59,073 bases of DNA from an uncultured Caulobacterales bacterium (GCA_903837135.1 CAILTK010000043.1:1-59073), one strand, 5' to 3'; positions 19,971-29,529 are shown, numbered from the stretch's first letter. Numbers and translations: made by a program. Notes: generated from the letters alone by a model not told the origin.

Positions 19971-22289
19971 ATGCGGGCTCAGCGCAAGACTTTTAGAGCG
20001 ACGCTCCTCTATGGCGCGGCGCTTGGCGGACTGCTGTACGCCACCGCGGCCGCCGCGCAGACGCAGACGGCGCCGGGCAATGCCGCCGCCGCCGTGACCG
20101 GAGACACCCAGGAGATCGTCGTCACGGCCAACAAGCGGAACGAGCGGCTGCACGACGTGGCGATGGGCATCACCGCGGTCACCGGCGCCGATCTGCAGAC
20201 CCGTCAGCAACTGGACTTCCGCGACTTCGCTGCGCAGGTGCCGGGCTTCAACGTGCAGTCGGCCGGCGTGCCGGGGTGGGATCGGGAGATCCTGCGCGGC
20301 CAGAATTCGGGCGGCGCGGGCGCCACGGTGGCGACCGTCATCGACGAAATGCCGATCAGCTTCTCCGGATCGGACAGCAATGCGGCCTTCACCTCGACCA
20401 ATCCCGACACCTACGATCTGAAGCGCGTCGAGGTGCTGAAGGGGCCGCAGGGCACCCTGTACGGCGCGGCGGCCGAAGGCGGTGTGATCAAGTTCGTGAC
20501 CAATCCACCGGACCCCACCGCCTTCCATGCCGGCGCCGAGCTGGGCGGCGACACCGTCGACCACGGCGGCGCCGGCGGTTCGATGAAGGCCTATGTCAAC
20601 GCGCCCTTCTGGCAGGGCAAGGCCGCCATCCGCGCGACGGGCTATTACGAAGACATGCCCGGCTATATCGACAATCCCCGCCTGGGCGAACACGACATCA
20701 ACCGCGTCGACCGGTTCGGCGGGCGCGTGTCGGTGCTGGTGGACCCGATCGCGGACCTGTCGGTGCGCCTGACGGTGTCCCACCAGGAAGCCAAAACCGG
20801 TGGGTTCGGCAACGAAGAGGTGGTGGGCAATCAGCTCGCCGCCAACTCGGGGACCAAGTACAACCTGGTCAACGGCTACACATTCAACACGATTCTTCCG
20901 CAAAACGACGCGAACGAAATCACCTACTACTCTGGAGATATCGAGTACGACCTGCACTGGGCCAAGCTGTCATCGATTACCAGCTACGGGGTCATCAAGA
21001 ACACTTTCAATCGGGACTTCTCCATCCTGTCGGTTGCGCCCGGGCTGGACTATGGGACCTATTTCGGCAGCGTCTTGTTCGGAAAGCCCGTCGGTCTCGG
21101 CGTCCGTCAGCTCGAGACCCTGAACAAGTTCAATCAGGAGTTCCGGATCGCTTCGGAGCCCGACTCCACCCTGTTCGGTCTGAAGGTCGACTGGGTCGGC
21201 GGCGTCTTCCTGACGCGCGAGACCACGGTCTTCAACCAGTTCGCGGATTTCTACTCGCTGCAGACCACGCCCTACAGCGTGATCACCGGCCTTCCCGGCG
21301 GCGGCGCGCACTTCCCGTCCGGGTTCGAGGAAGGAGCCCTGTTCGGTCAGGTCGACTATCACCTCACGCCCGCCATCGATATCGCGGTCGGCGGACGGCT
21401 CGGCTACGACACCGAGCGGCTGCAGACCACGACCTTCTGCTGCGTCATCGACGGTGCGGGCGGCCTGCAACCCAAGTATGTGCATGATGAGCACCCGGCC
21501 ACCTGGTCGGTCTCCCCGCGCTGGAAGATTTCCGACACTACCCTGGCCTACCTGCGGTTCGCCACCGGCTATCGCCCGGGCGGCCCCAACCTGGTCCCTC
21601 CGGGCGCTCCGCCCGACTACAACTTCTATTATCAGTCAGACTCGACCATGAACTACGAAGGCGGGATTCGGAGCGAATTCTTCCATCACATGCTGACGCT
21701 GGACGTGGCGGCTTTCTACATCGACTGGAGCAACATCCAGATCCTGTCGGTCTTCCAGGCGTCGAACGGCGCGTCCTACGGCGCCACCGGCAACGCGGGC
21801 GCGGCGGTCAGCGAAGGGCTTGAATACAATTTCGGGTTCAACCCGATTCACGGCCTGTCTCTCTCGCTGATCGGCGCCTACACCGACGCTCACCTGACAC
21901 AGGACGCGCCCGGGCTCGGCGGGTTCAAAGGGCAGGCGCTGGCCTACGTGCCGAAGTGGAGCAACACCATAAACGCCGATTACCAGTGGACGATCGCCCA
22001 GGGCTACAAGGCGTTCATCGGCGGCACGGTGGTGTTCGACGGGTCGCGCTACACCGACTTCGGTTCGAGCCCGCTCGGCGATCCCCACGCCAAGCTGCCG
22101 TCCTATACGACCCTGGCGCTCCAGGGCGGCGTCAAGACCGGCCCCTATACGGTCGAGCTCTACGCCAAGAACCTGACCAACGAGAAGGGCATCACGACCT
22201 ACTCGGGCGCCGACGGCTTCAACGGCGCCGGGTCCGCGGCGCTGATCAGCCCGCGCATCGTCGGCGTCAGACTCGCGGTCGATTACTAA
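19971..22289 (+). CDS. TonB-dependent receptor
   Basis: Outer-membrane receptor of about 772 residues. Signal peptide MRAQRKTFRATLLYGAALGG... ends near ATAAAAQ, followed by a TonB-box-like QEIVVTANKR. The plug domain (FRDFAAQVPGFNVQ, then LKRVEVLKGPQGTLYGAAAEGGVIKF) precedes a barrel ending VGVRLAVDY. I prefer ATG 19971, with AAGGGG upstream and a normal signal length; ATG 19953 would add six residues. Its position next to the XRE-cupin regulator and opposite the peptidase genes suggests a peptide or amino-acid-derivative ligand. This is inference, because receptor ligands cannot be read from the barrel. Confidence 0.92.
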   Translation: MRAQRKTFRATLLYGAALGGLLYATAAAAQTQTAPGNAAAAVTGDTQEIVVTANKRNERLHDVAMGITAVTGADLQTRQQLDFRDFAAQVPGFNVQSAGVPGWDREILRGQNSGGAGATVATVIDEMPISFSGSDSNAAFTSTNPDTYDLKRVEVLKGPQGTLYGAAAEGGVIKFVTNPPDPTAFHAGAELGGDTVDHGGAGGSMKAYVNAPFWQGKAAIRATGYYEDMPGYIDNPRLGEHDINRVDRFGGRVSVLVDPIADLSVRLTVSHQEAKTGGFGNEEVVGNQLAANSGTKYNLVNGYTFNTILPQNDANEITYYSGDIEYDLHWAKLSSITSYGVIKNTFNRDFSILSVAPGLDYGTYFGSVLFGKPVGLGVRQLETLNKFNQEFRIASEPDSTLFGLKVDWVGGVFLTRETTVFNQFADFYSLQTTPYSVITGLPGGGAHFPSGFEEGALFGQVDYHLTPAIDIAVGGRLGYDTERLQTTTFCCVIDGAGGLQPKYVHDEHPATWSVSPRWKISDTTLAYLRFATGYRPGGPNLVPPGAPPDYNFYYQSDSTMNYEGGIRSEFFHHMLTLDVAAFYIDWSNIQILSVFQASNGASYGATGNAGAAVSEGLEYNFGFNPIHGLSLSLIGAYTDAHLTQDAPGLGGFKGQALAYVPKWSNTINADYQWTIAQGYKAFIGGTVVFDGSRYTDFGSSPLGDPHAKLPSYTTLALQGGVKTGPYTVELYAKNLTNEKGITTYSGADGFNGAGSAALISPRIVGVRLAVDY

Positions 22290-22327
22290 TACCAGTCATG
22301 AGAAAGTCTGACTGAGCTCACCTTATT

Positions 22328-22359
22328 CCGCTCATCCCGGCAGTCGCCGGGATGAGCGG
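22328..22359. repeat. REP-like palindrome, copy 1 (also a likely bidirectional terminator)
   Basis: The arms CCGCTCATCCCGGC (22328-22341) and GCCGGGATGAGCGG (22346-22359) are perfect reverse complements around AGTC. It lies between the convergent TonB receptor and S9 peptidase genes, where it could terminate both. The same 14-bp arms recur at 31728-31850 and 34199-34250. Confidence 0.8.
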
Positions 22360-22549
22360 TAGAAGAGTCAAGCAAATCGATAGTTGCTACGAGCCGGCGC
22401 ATCGGCCCCGCCTTCGCGTTCGCCCGACCGGCGCGCGGAGGCGGGTTGAGCGCTTGGGCGGCCCGGTCGCCGGAGCGAACGCTCAGGTCGAGCGCGGGGC
22501 CCTTGCCGCCCGTTCCGCGACCGGTGCGACGTTGCATCGGACCCGAGAC

Positions 22550-24658
22550 CTATGGCGCGCCGAGCTTCCGGGCGAAGAAATCGTCCGTGGCGTTGAAGAG
22601 GGTCATCCACGAGTTTCGCCGCAGCAGGTCGTGGATCTCATCGGGGATTATGATCTGTTCGACCTGCACCCCGTGTTTGCGCAGGGCCTCGACCATCTCG
22701 ACGGTCTGATTGAACGGGACGTTGCGGTCGTCGTCGGCGTGGACGAACAGCACGGGCGAGCGCCACGTTTCCACGGTCGCGATCGCCGAACTGGCGTAGG
22801 CTCGCTCCGCGGCGCCCTTGGCGGCCTCCGGCGCGTCGAGGAAGGGCAGCATCTTGCGCCAGTCATGGACCCCGGCGTAGTCGACGCCGGCCGCCAGCAG
22901 GTTCGACGCGCGCGACAGCCCGAGCGCCGTCATCAGCCCGCCGTAGCTGCCGCCCCAGATCCCGATCCGGGCCGGATCGACGTCCTTTCGCGCGCGCAGA
23001 TAGGTCGCCGCGCCGACGATGTCGTTGTATTCGCTGGCGCCGTCCGGTCCGAAGTTGATCGCCTCGCGATAGTCGAGACCATAGCCGATTCCGCCGCGAT
23101 AGTTGACGGACAGGACCACATAGCCCTCGTTCGCCAGATACTGGTTCATGGCGTACATGAAGTTGTAGGCGTCCATCGGGTGCCAGCCGACCAGCATCTG
23201 GCGGATCGGGCCGCCGTGGAAGAACAGCAGGGCCGGGCCGGCGCCGGGACGCGGGTGCGCCGGCAGGAACAACTGGCCGTGTACGGTCTGCCCGTCCGCC
23301 GCTGTGAAGGTCACGGCCGTCGGTTCGACCAGCTTGGCGGCCGGAAACGCCGCGGGAATGACGCCAGGCGTCAGATCGTGCATCGACCCCGACCCCTCTA
23401 CCGTGACCGGGCGGAGTGCGTTGCGCGCGTCGCTGTGCAGGGCCAGCACGGCGCCGCCGCTGGTCGCCACCGGATAGTCCTCGATCCCATGGCCTTCGGT
23501 CAGCGCCCGGGGCGCCTGTTCGCCGCCGACCGGGACGCGCCACAGATGATAGCGGTCGGTGTCGGCGCCATTGGCGGAATAGATCATTTCGCCGCCGCCG
23601 GGTGTCAGGGCCAGGTTGAACACCTCGAACGCGCCGGGCGTCAGGGCCTGCGCCGCCCCGCCGGCCGCCGGAATCGAATAGAGGTTCAGCCAGCCCGTCT
23701 TCTCCCAGGGGAAGACCAGGCGGTCGCCCTTGCCCCAGTAGAGCACCCGCTCCGACAGGGCCGGGTGGAACACGCTGCCGCGCCCGGGATCGGCGGTCCA
23801 CACCGCGTGTGCCGCGCCCGTGGCCGGATCCGCCACCCAGATCGCCCAGGCACGGCCCTCGCGCCGGGCGACGAAGGCCGAGGGGGTGGCCGCCGGCGTG
23901 CGCACGAACGCCAGGCGCTTGCCGTCCGGCGACCATTCGGGGGCGGTGTCGGTGTCGGTGCTGGGCGCCATCCAGGCGATCGTCCGGCTGGTCCGGTCAT
24001 AGACCCCGATCAGGACGTGATCGCCGCGATTGCTGACGAAGGCCAGCCGCGAACCGTCCGGCGACCAGGCGATGGCGGCGATCTCGCCGCGCGTCTGGAT
24101 CAGGGGGTTCGGCGCGCCGGGCTCCTTGAGGTCGGCGGTGAACACCTGGCCGCCCTGGATGAAGGCGACGACGTCGCCCTTGGGCGAGGGGGCCGGGCTG
24201 TGACCGGGGCCGATCAGCTTCGGCGCACCGCCGTCGAGCCCGACGACCCACACCCTCTGCGGTTCGGCGCCGGAGGGGCGGCTCATGATGTTCACCGGGC
24301 CGCCGCCTTCCAGGCTGCCGCCGCGGCTGTAGAACACTCTCCCGCCGGCGGCGTCCCAGGCCAGCTCGCCGAGGTCCTCGCCGTCGTCGCCGCTGTAGGT
24401 CGTCAGGGCCCGTCCCACCAGCGCGCCGCGGGGCCCGGGCTCGGCGACCCAGACATTGCGGACGCCCGCGGCGTTATAGACCCAGGCCGCCCGCCCGCCC
24501 TTGGGCGCGGCGACCATGTCGCTCGGCAGGGGCGCGCTCAGCGCGTCGGCGATGGAGAAGTCGTGAGAGGGCATGCGCGTCTGCGCGGTCACGGAACTGG
24601 CGATCAGCGCCGTTGCGGCGGCGATCAGGGCGGCTTTGGCCGTCGCGGTGGGTCGCAT
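22550..24658 (-). CDS. Secreted S9-family (prolyl oligopeptidase-type) peptidase
   Basis: A 702-residue serine peptidase. A signal peptide (MRPTATAKAALIAAATALIA...TAQ) is followed by a beta-propeller with WD40/TolB-like repeats (WSPDGSRLAFVSN, WSPDGKRLAFVRT). The C-terminal alpha/beta hydrolase has the nucleophile in IWGGSYGGLMTAL (about Ser571), an aspartate in HADDDRNVPF (about 641) and a histidine in IPDEIHDLL (about 675). The family cleaves short peptides, often after proline or releasing dipeptides; this one would act in the periplasm. It follows the serine hydrolase gene after a 53-bp gap on the same strand, so it is probably co-transcribed. Confidence 0.92.
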   Translation of the reverse strand: MRPTATAKAALIAAATALIASSVTAQTRMPSHDFSIADALSAPLPSDMVAAPKGGRAAWVYNAAGVRNVWVAEPGPRGALVGRALTTYSGDDGEDLGELAWDAAGGRVFYSRGGSLEGGGPVNIMSRPSGAEPQRVWVVGLDGGAPKLIGPGHSPAPSPKGDVVAFIQGGQVFTADLKEPGAPNPLIQTRGEIAAIAWSPDGSRLAFVSNRGDHVLIGVYDRTSRTIAWMAPSTDTDTAPEWSPDGKRLAFVRTPAATPSAFVARREGRAWAIWVADPATGAAHAVWTADPGRGSVFHPALSERVLYWGKGDRLVFPWEKTGWLNLYSIPAAGGAAQALTPGAFEVFNLALTPGGGEMIYSANGADTDRYHLWRVPVGGEQAPRALTEGHGIEDYPVATSGGAVLALHSDARNALRPVTVEGSGSMHDLTPGVIPAAFPAAKLVEPTAVTFTAADGQTVHGQLFLPAHPRPGAGPALLFFHGGPIRQMLVGWHPMDAYNFMYAMNQYLANEGYVVLSVNYRGGIGYGLDYREAINFGPDGASEYNDIVGAATYLRARKDVDPARIGIWGGSYGGLMTALGLSRASNLLAAGVDYAGVHDWRKMLPFLDAPEAAKGAAERAYASSAIATVETWRSPVLFVHADDDRNVPFNQTVEMVEALRKHGVQVEQIIIPDEIHDLLRRNSWMTLFNATDDFFARKLGAP

Positions 24659-24711
24659 GCTATCCGATCTCTGTTCTGTTCGCCCGAAAACCGACGCCGG
24701 CCCGGACTGTC

Positions 24712-26721
24712 TCAGTAAGCCAGCCCTAGCCCGATCAGGTGGAAGACCAGGCCGGTCCACAGCAGGACGATGGTCGCCATCACCAGGACCACGCTCCAGC
24801 CCCAGGCGAACAGGCTTTTCCAGCCCTTGCGCTGGGTGAAGGCGATGACGGCGTTGAACAGGGCGGCGACGGCGGCGAGCGGGAATACCGCTATGCTCAA
24901 GAGGTGCAGCGTCATGATCCATGGATCCAGCCCGCTGCTGAAGGCGTAGTTCTGGACCATGGTGAGGATGGTCGCGAACCAGACCGTCATCAGCAGCCCG
25001 GACGCCAGGGCCGCGACCCGGACCGAGCGATAGCTGACCGCGACCATGCCCTTGAGGGCGAAGCGGGCGCCGTAGCGCCAGCGGACGAGGGCGACGACCG
25101 GCCAGGACAGGGCGGTCAGCAGGAGGGCGGCGATGGAGGCGAACAGCGCCGGCTTCAGCCAGGCGGCGTTGCGAAAGCCGGGGGTCGGTTGAAACACAAG
25201 GAAGGGGGATTCCCCGTCCTCGGACCACATGGTCACATGACCGTCCGACGCCTTGGCGGCGAGGCGATCCTTGCCGCCGACCTCGCGCCAGACCAGGGGC
25301 GCGATCTCCTCGAAGCGCTTGGGCTGGCCGTTGAGGCCGGTCACCGGCGAGGCGACCACATAGCCGTCGTGGTCGGTGCTCACCTTGGCCTGCGACATCA
25401 GGTTCAGCAGCGACATGAAGCTGTCCTGCGGCCGGCGCGAGCCGTCGTAGTCGCCGACCAGGCTGGCCGCGTCAGCCTTGGCGACGGCGGGATCCACATG
25501 GCCCTGCGGCGCGGGACCGGGGAAGTAGCGGTCGGTGAACTGGTCGAACAGGGCCTCGCGCACCGGCTGGACGGCGCCGTCGCGGCCCACGCTGTTGAAG
25601 GAGAAGAACAGGCCGACGTGATCGTCGGGGAAGAGTTCGAGGTCGCTGTGGAACCAGCGCAGGTCGCCGCCATGGGCGATGATCCGGTGGCCGTTGCGGC
25701 TGGTCTCGTAGAAGCCCAGCAACATCCTGTGCAGGTTCGGGCTGATCACGGTCAGGGGTGTGCCGTGCATCATCTGCGCGGTGGCCGGCTGCAGGATGCG
25801 CTGGCCCTGGTATTCGCCGTCCTGCAGGTGGGCGATCATGAACCGGGCCATGTCGCCGCCGGAGATGGCCGAACCGCCTGGAGGCGAGGCGACCACCAGC
25901 TCGTACGGCTTGGCCGGGCTCGAGGCGACCGAATAGCCCTGCGCCATCAAAGGCTTCAGCCGATCCGGCAGGGGCTGGCGGAAGGTGGCGTGGGTCATGC
26001 CGAGCGGCGCGAAGATATGCTGCTCGATATAGTCGTCATAGGACTGGCCGGAGACGCGCTGGACGATATAGCCCGCCACCGTGGCCCCGTAGTTGGAATA
26101 GGCGGGAACCTCGCCCGGCGGGAAGATCCGATCGGGAATGTGCGTCTTCAGGTAGGATCCAAGCGCCGGGACGTCCTTGGGGTCGTCGATCAGCAGGTTC
26201 TTGATCGCCTCCTGAAATCCGCCCGTATGCGTCATCAGGTTGCGCACGGTGACCGGCTTTCCCCGGTAGGGCGGAATCCTGAAGTCGAGGTAGGTGTTGA
26301 CGTCGGCGTCGAGGTTGACCTTGCCGGCCTCGACCAGCTGCATCAGCGCCGTCCAGGTATAGAGCTTGGACACCGAGCCGGGACGGAACAGGGTGGTCTC
26401 CGGATCGACCGGCTTCCTGGCCGCGACATCGGCGTAGCCATAGCCCTTCTGCAGAAGAACCTGGCCGTCCTTGACCACCACCACCACGGCGCTGGCGATG
26501 TCGCCGCGCTCGAGGGCGAAGGGCATGTAGCCGTCGAGCCAGGCCTCGAGGTCGTCCTTGGTCATCGCCCGGGTCGTCTGCGGCGACGGCGTCGCCGGCG
26601 CGATCACCGCCTTGGCCAGCGGGCGGGCGGGAAGGAGGGTGGACGGCCCCTGCTGAGCCCCCACCGGCAGAGCGACGCAGGCCAGCGCCATCAGCGCGGC
26701 GACCGCGACCTTGATCCTCAT
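24712..26721 (-). CDS. Serine hydrolase (beta-lactamase/class C PBP-like) with C-terminal membrane segments
   Basis: A 669-residue protein. A signal peptide (MRIKVAVAALMALACVALPVGAQ) leads to a beta-lactamase-related domain (about 50-400). Its active-site motifs are SVSK (Ser116-Lys119), YSN (208-210) and a later HGG in place of KTG. After a linker domain, about four hydrophobic helices (residues 510-669) anchor it in the inner membrane. The family includes D-aminopeptidases, DD-peptidases and esterases. Its place among peptidases and DgcA/DgcN suggests action on D-amino-acid-containing peptides, which is inference. It has a paralogue with the same layout at 29530-31536. Confidence 0.88.
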   Translation of the reverse strand: MRIKVAVAALMALACVALPVGAQQGPSTLLPARPLAKAVIAPATPSPQTTRAMTKDDLEAWLDGYMPFALERGDIASAVVVVVKDGQVLLQKGYGYADVAARKPVDPETTLFRPGSVSKLYTWTALMQLVEAGKVNLDADVNTYLDFRIPPYRGKPVTVRNLMTHTGGFQEAIKNLLIDDPKDVPALGSYLKTHIPDRIFPPGEVPAYSNYGATVAGYIVQRVSGQSYDDYIEQHIFAPLGMTHATFRQPLPDRLKPLMAQGYSVASSPAKPYELVVASPPGGSAISGGDMARFMIAHLQDGEYQGQRILQPATAQMMHGTPLTVISPNLHRMLLGFYETSRNGHRIIAHGGDLRWFHSDLELFPDDHVGLFFSFNSVGRDGAVQPVREALFDQFTDRYFPGPAPQGHVDPAVAKADAASLVGDYDGSRRPQDSFMSLLNLMSQAKVSTDHDGYVVASPVTGLNGQPKRFEEIAPLVWREVGGKDRLAAKASDGHVTMWSEDGESPFLVFQPTPGFRNAAWLKPALFASIAALLLTALSWPVVALVRWRYGARFALKGMVAVSYRSVRVAALASGLLMTVWFATILTMVQNYAFSSGLDPWIMTLHLLSIAVFPLAAVAALFNAVIAFTQRKGWKSLFAWGWSVVLVMATIVLLWTGLVFHLIGLGLAY

Positions 26722-26784
26722 GAGAACTCCTCCGACCGCGAGTGCGCAAGGCCCTGGCCTGCACAGGCTCTACAGTGCTCGATC

Positions 26785-26799
26785 AGAAAATTTTCGCAA
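26785..26799 (-). promoter_or_regulatory. Degenerate version of the XRE-cupin motif (site 5) or independent palindrome
   Basis: The minus strand reads TTGCGAAAATTTTCT, about 71 bp upstream of the serine hydrolase start at 26721, at a spacing similar to sites 3 and 4. It keeps TTGCNAAAAT but lacks the AGAAA half. It contains the perfect palindrome GAAAATTTTC (26786-26795), so it may be a different operator. Confidence 0.3.
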
Positions 26800-26859
26800 C
26801 CATTGACGTGCGCGATGGGGGTTACATCGTCGTAACCCGAAACACAGCGCGCCATTAGT

Positions 26860-26877
26860 GGTATAAAAACAGATACC
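26860..26877. promoter_or_regulatory. Small inverted repeats upstream of serine hydrolase
   Basis: GGTAT-N8-ATACC is a perfect 5-bp inverted repeat. A second one, GTTAC-N6-GTAAC, lies at 26821-26836. Both fall in an AT-rich patch 100-155 bp upstream of the gene at 26721 within the 436-bp gap 26722-27157, which has no gene. Confidence 0.3.
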
Positions 26878-26938
26878 TATCGTACAAATTGCATGTTCCG
26901 GGAGGGGCCGCGTTCATTGCCCATTCCGAAAGTGTTCT

Positions 26939-27151
26939 ACCTCCCCCGCGCAGCGGTGGGAGGGGGACCGCCCGCCGAAGAACGGGTGGTGGAGGGGGCG
27001 GGCGGTGCGCTGGACGCCAAAGTCAGCACCAATCGCCACGCCGCAGCGCTGTTCGCGGCGGATAGGAACTTGCGGCGGCCCGCCCCCTCCACCCTCGGCT
27101 CTACGCTACGCGCGGCCGATGGTCCCCCTCCCGCCGCTGCGCGGGGGAGGT
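26939..27151. repeat. 213-bp element with 31-bp near-perfect terminal inverted repeats
   Basis: The ends (26939-26969 and 27121-27151) are reverse complements with one mismatch in 31. They are built from ACCTCCCCCGCGCAGCGG-type sequence. A second, inner pair of partly complementary GGAGGGGGCGGGC/CCGCCCCCTCC tracts lies inside. There is no coding capacity. The size and ends resemble a MITE-like or long REP-type intergenic element. It lies immediately after the POT transporter gene. Confidence 0.7.
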
Positions 27152-27157
27152 TTCTCC

Positions 27158-28489
27158 CTACGCGCTCGCCTCCATCCTGCGCGCCCGGCCCGCCAGCAGC
27201 CAGAGCAGGCCGGCGGCGAGGAAGATGACGCCGGCCGCCAGGGTGAAGAAGCCGGCGTGGCTCATCGCGCTCCAGTAGCCCGCCAGCCACCCGGCCAGAA
27301 GGTTGCCGAAGAAGCCGGCCAGGAACCACAGGGCGATGGTGGTGGCCGACAGGCCCTGCGGCGCCAGGCGTCCGAACAGGCCGAGGCCGACAGGCAGGAT
27401 CAGAAGCTCGCCCGCCGTCAGCAGGACCAGCAAGGCCGCCAGCCACAGGCCGCTGGTGCGCTGCCCGTGCGCCTGCGCCCATGCCGCCGCCGCGGCCATC
27501 AGGAGGAAGGACAGGCCAACCACCGCCGCGCCCTGACACATCTTCACCACCGAGGAGGGCTCGCGACCCACCGCCGCCTGCCGGTTCCAGCGCGACACGT
27601 AGAAGGGGGTGAGCACGAACACCATGAGGGGGTTCAGCGACTGGAACCAGCTCGCGGGTATGGCCCATTGGCCGACGATCGTCCGGTCGACGCCGCTGTC
27701 GGACCACAGGGCCACGGTGTTGCCGATCTGCTCGTAGCCGCCGCGGAACACCACCACGCAGCCGGCGATGGCGGCGAGCAGGCCGAAGCGCGCGATCAGC
27801 TGTCGGCGCGAGAAGCCGCCGGGCGCCTCGCCGCCGCGTGGGGCGGGTCCGCGCGGCCGGTCCGCCGGAAGATACTTTCCGCCCGCGAGGTAGATGCACA
27901 GGCCGATCAGCATGCCGATCCCGGCCGCGCCGAACCCCCAGTGAAAGCCCAGAGTCTCGCCGAGCGTCCCGGCCACCAGCGGGGCCAGGAAGGCGCCGAT
28001 ATTGATGCCGACGTAGAACACATTGTAGGCCGAGCGGCGGCGCGGATCGTCGTGGGCGTAGAGGCTGTCGATCTGGCTCGGCAGGCTCGGCAGGAACAGG
28101 CCGTTGCCGACGGCGATGGTCGCCAGCGCCGGATAGAACAGGGGCGGGAAGGCCATCATGAAGTGGCCGGCCGCCATGATCCCGCCGCCGATGGCCACCG
28201 AGGCGCGCCGGCCGAGCCAGCGGTCGGAGATCACCCCGCCGAGGATCGGCGTGAAATAGACCGAGGCCGCGTAGAGGCCATAGATCATGGAGGCGTTCTG
28301 CTGGGCGAGGCCGAGCCGCTTGGTCATGTAGAAGACCAGGATCGCCCGCATGCCGTAGAACGAGAACTGCTCCCACATGTCGGTGAGGAACAGGATGCTG
28401 AGGCCGCGCGGCTGGCCGAACCATTGCGCCGGCGAGAGGGGGCGCTCGCGTTCGTGTGGGGGCGCGGCTTCGCCCTCGGCGACGCTCAA
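27158..28489 (-). CDS. POT-family proton-dependent peptide transporter
   Basis: A 443-residue membrane protein with about 12 helices and POT/PTR2 signatures: the N-terminal DMWEQFSFYGMRAIL (the family E-x-F-x-Y-G motif) and FYVGINIGAFLAPLVAG (the second PTR2 motif). GGVISDRWLGRR is the conserved helix 2-3 loop. The family imports di- and tripeptides with protons. Translation appears to start at TTG 28489, overlapping the dgcA stop by 4 bp, which implies coupling. It is the last gene of the serine hydrolase-dgcA-POT operon, which fits uptake of the peptides made by the neighbouring exported hydrolases. Confidence 0.9.
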   Translation of the reverse strand: MSVAEGEAAPPHERERPLSPAQWFGQPRGLSILFLTDMWEQFSFYGMRAILVFYMTKRLGLAQQNASMIYGLYAASVYFTPILGGVISDRWLGRRASVAIGGGIMAAGHFMMAFPPLFYPALATIAVGNGLFLPSLPSQIDSLYAHDDPRRRSAYNVFYVGINIGAFLAPLVAGTLGETLGFHWGFGAAGIGMLIGLCIYLAGGKYLPADRPRGPAPRGGEAPGGFSRRQLIARFGLLAAIAGCVVVFRGGYEQIGNTVALWSDSGVDRTIVGQWAIPASWFQSLNPLMVFVLTPFYVSRWNRQAAVGREPSSVVKMCQGAAVVGLSFLLMAAAAAWAQAHGQRTSGLWLAALLVLLTAGELLILPVGLGLFGRLAPQGLSATTIALWFLAGFFGNLLAGWLAGYWSAMSHAGFFTLAAGVIFLAAGLLWLLAGRARRMEASA

Positions 28490-29499
28490 CCGGCGACGCC
28501 GCCCCAGAAGGCGGTCGGGATGCCGATCATGCCGTCGGTGTAGACCACGCCGGGGGCCCGGTCCTGCGATAGGAACATCGGCCCGTCGAGATCGACTACG
28601 TCGCAGAGCTGGCCCAGCACAAACGCCGGGGCCATGGCCAGGGAGGTGCCGGTCATGTTGCCGACCATCACCTTCAGGCCGAGTTCCTTCGCGCGGTGCG
28701 CCATGCGCAGGCCCTCGGTCAGGCCGCCCGACTTGTCGAGCTTGATGTTGACCACGTCGAAGCGGCCCTTCAGGCCGTCCACGTCGGCCAGCGACTGCAC
28801 GCTCTCGTCGGCGGCGATCGGGATCGGCCGCGGGGCGCCGTCGAGCAGGGCCTCCTGGCCGATGCGATAGGGCTGTTCGACCAGCTCGACCTTGCAGGCG
28901 ATCAGGGTCGGCCAGAGCTGGTCCAGGCTCTCCGGGGTGAAGCCCTGGTTGGCGTCCACCGCCAGGAAGACCTCGGGACAGACCGCCCGGACCGCCGAGA
29001 CGCGGGCGTCGTCGCGGCCGTCGCCGAGCAGCTTGAGCTTGATGGCCCGCGCGCCCTCATAGCCCAGCGCCTTCTGCGCCATCACCTCGGGCGCGTCGGC
29101 GCCGACGGTGCAGGTGGTCAAAAGGGGGCGGGGCGGAGCGAGCCCGGCCACCGCCCACACCGGCTTGCCGCTCCGCTGGGCCTCGAGGTCCCACAGGGCG
29201 CAGTCGAGCGCGTTGCGCGCGCCGCCCGCCGGCAGCAGCTCGGCCAGGGCCTCGCGGCTGATCCCGGCTTCGATCCGCGGACGCAGCGCCTCGATCGTGG
29301 CGGCCAGGCGCGCGGGCGTATCGCCGTGATAGTAGACGCCCGCCGCCTCGCCGCGCCCGGTGAAGGCGCCGTCGGAGAGCTTGGCGACGACGATCTCCGA
29401 ACTCGTGAACACATGGCCGGTGATCTGGAACGGCCAGCGCAGGGGCCAGTCCTCCACCGACACCTCGAGGGTCAGACGCGTGCGGACGTGGGTCGTCAT
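28486..29499 (-). CDS. dgcA: DgcA-type N-acetyl-D-glutamate racemase (dipeptide epimerase family)
   Basis: A 337-residue enolase-superfamily enzyme of the muconate cycloisomerase subgroup. Catalytic features in order are the Lys-x-Lys pair in AIKLKLLGD (154/156), metal ligands Asp182 (AVDANQGF), Glu208 (LVEQP) and Asp231 (IAADES), and the second base in NIKLDKSGG (253). The RNALDCALWDLEA segment is typical of both L-Ala-D/L-Glu epimerases and DgcA. DgcA racemises N-acetyl-D-glutamate made by DgcN. The presence of a DUF1611 dgcN gene nearby favours DgcA over a peptidoglycan-dipeptide epimerase, but with a peptide transporter directly downstream the epimerase role remains a serious alternative. 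Confidence 0.85.
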   Translation of the reverse strand: MTTHVRTRLTLEVSVEDWPLRWPFQITGHVFTSSEIVVAKLSDGAFTGRGEAAGVYYHGDTPARLAATIEALRPRIEAGISREALAELLPAGGARNALDCALWDLEAQRSGKPVWAVAGLAPPRPLLTTCTVGADAPEVMAQKALGYEGARAIKLKLLGDGRDDARVSAVRAVCPEVFLAVDANQGFTPESLDQLWPTLIACKVELVEQPYRIGQEALLDGAPRPIPIAADESVQSLADVDGLKGRFDVVNIKLDKSGGLTEGLRMAHRAKELGLKVMVGNMTGTSLAMAPAFVLGQLCDVVDLDGPMFLSQDRAPGVVYTDGMIGIPTAFWGGVAG

Positions 29500-29529
29500 G
29501 GAAGCCTCGTTACTCGTGCTTGGGCGGGA

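Noticed and set aside
24739-26835. 698-codon plus-strand frame opposite the serine hydrolase
   Set aside because: Antisense shadow of a clear SxxK hydrolase gene; no recognisable domain.
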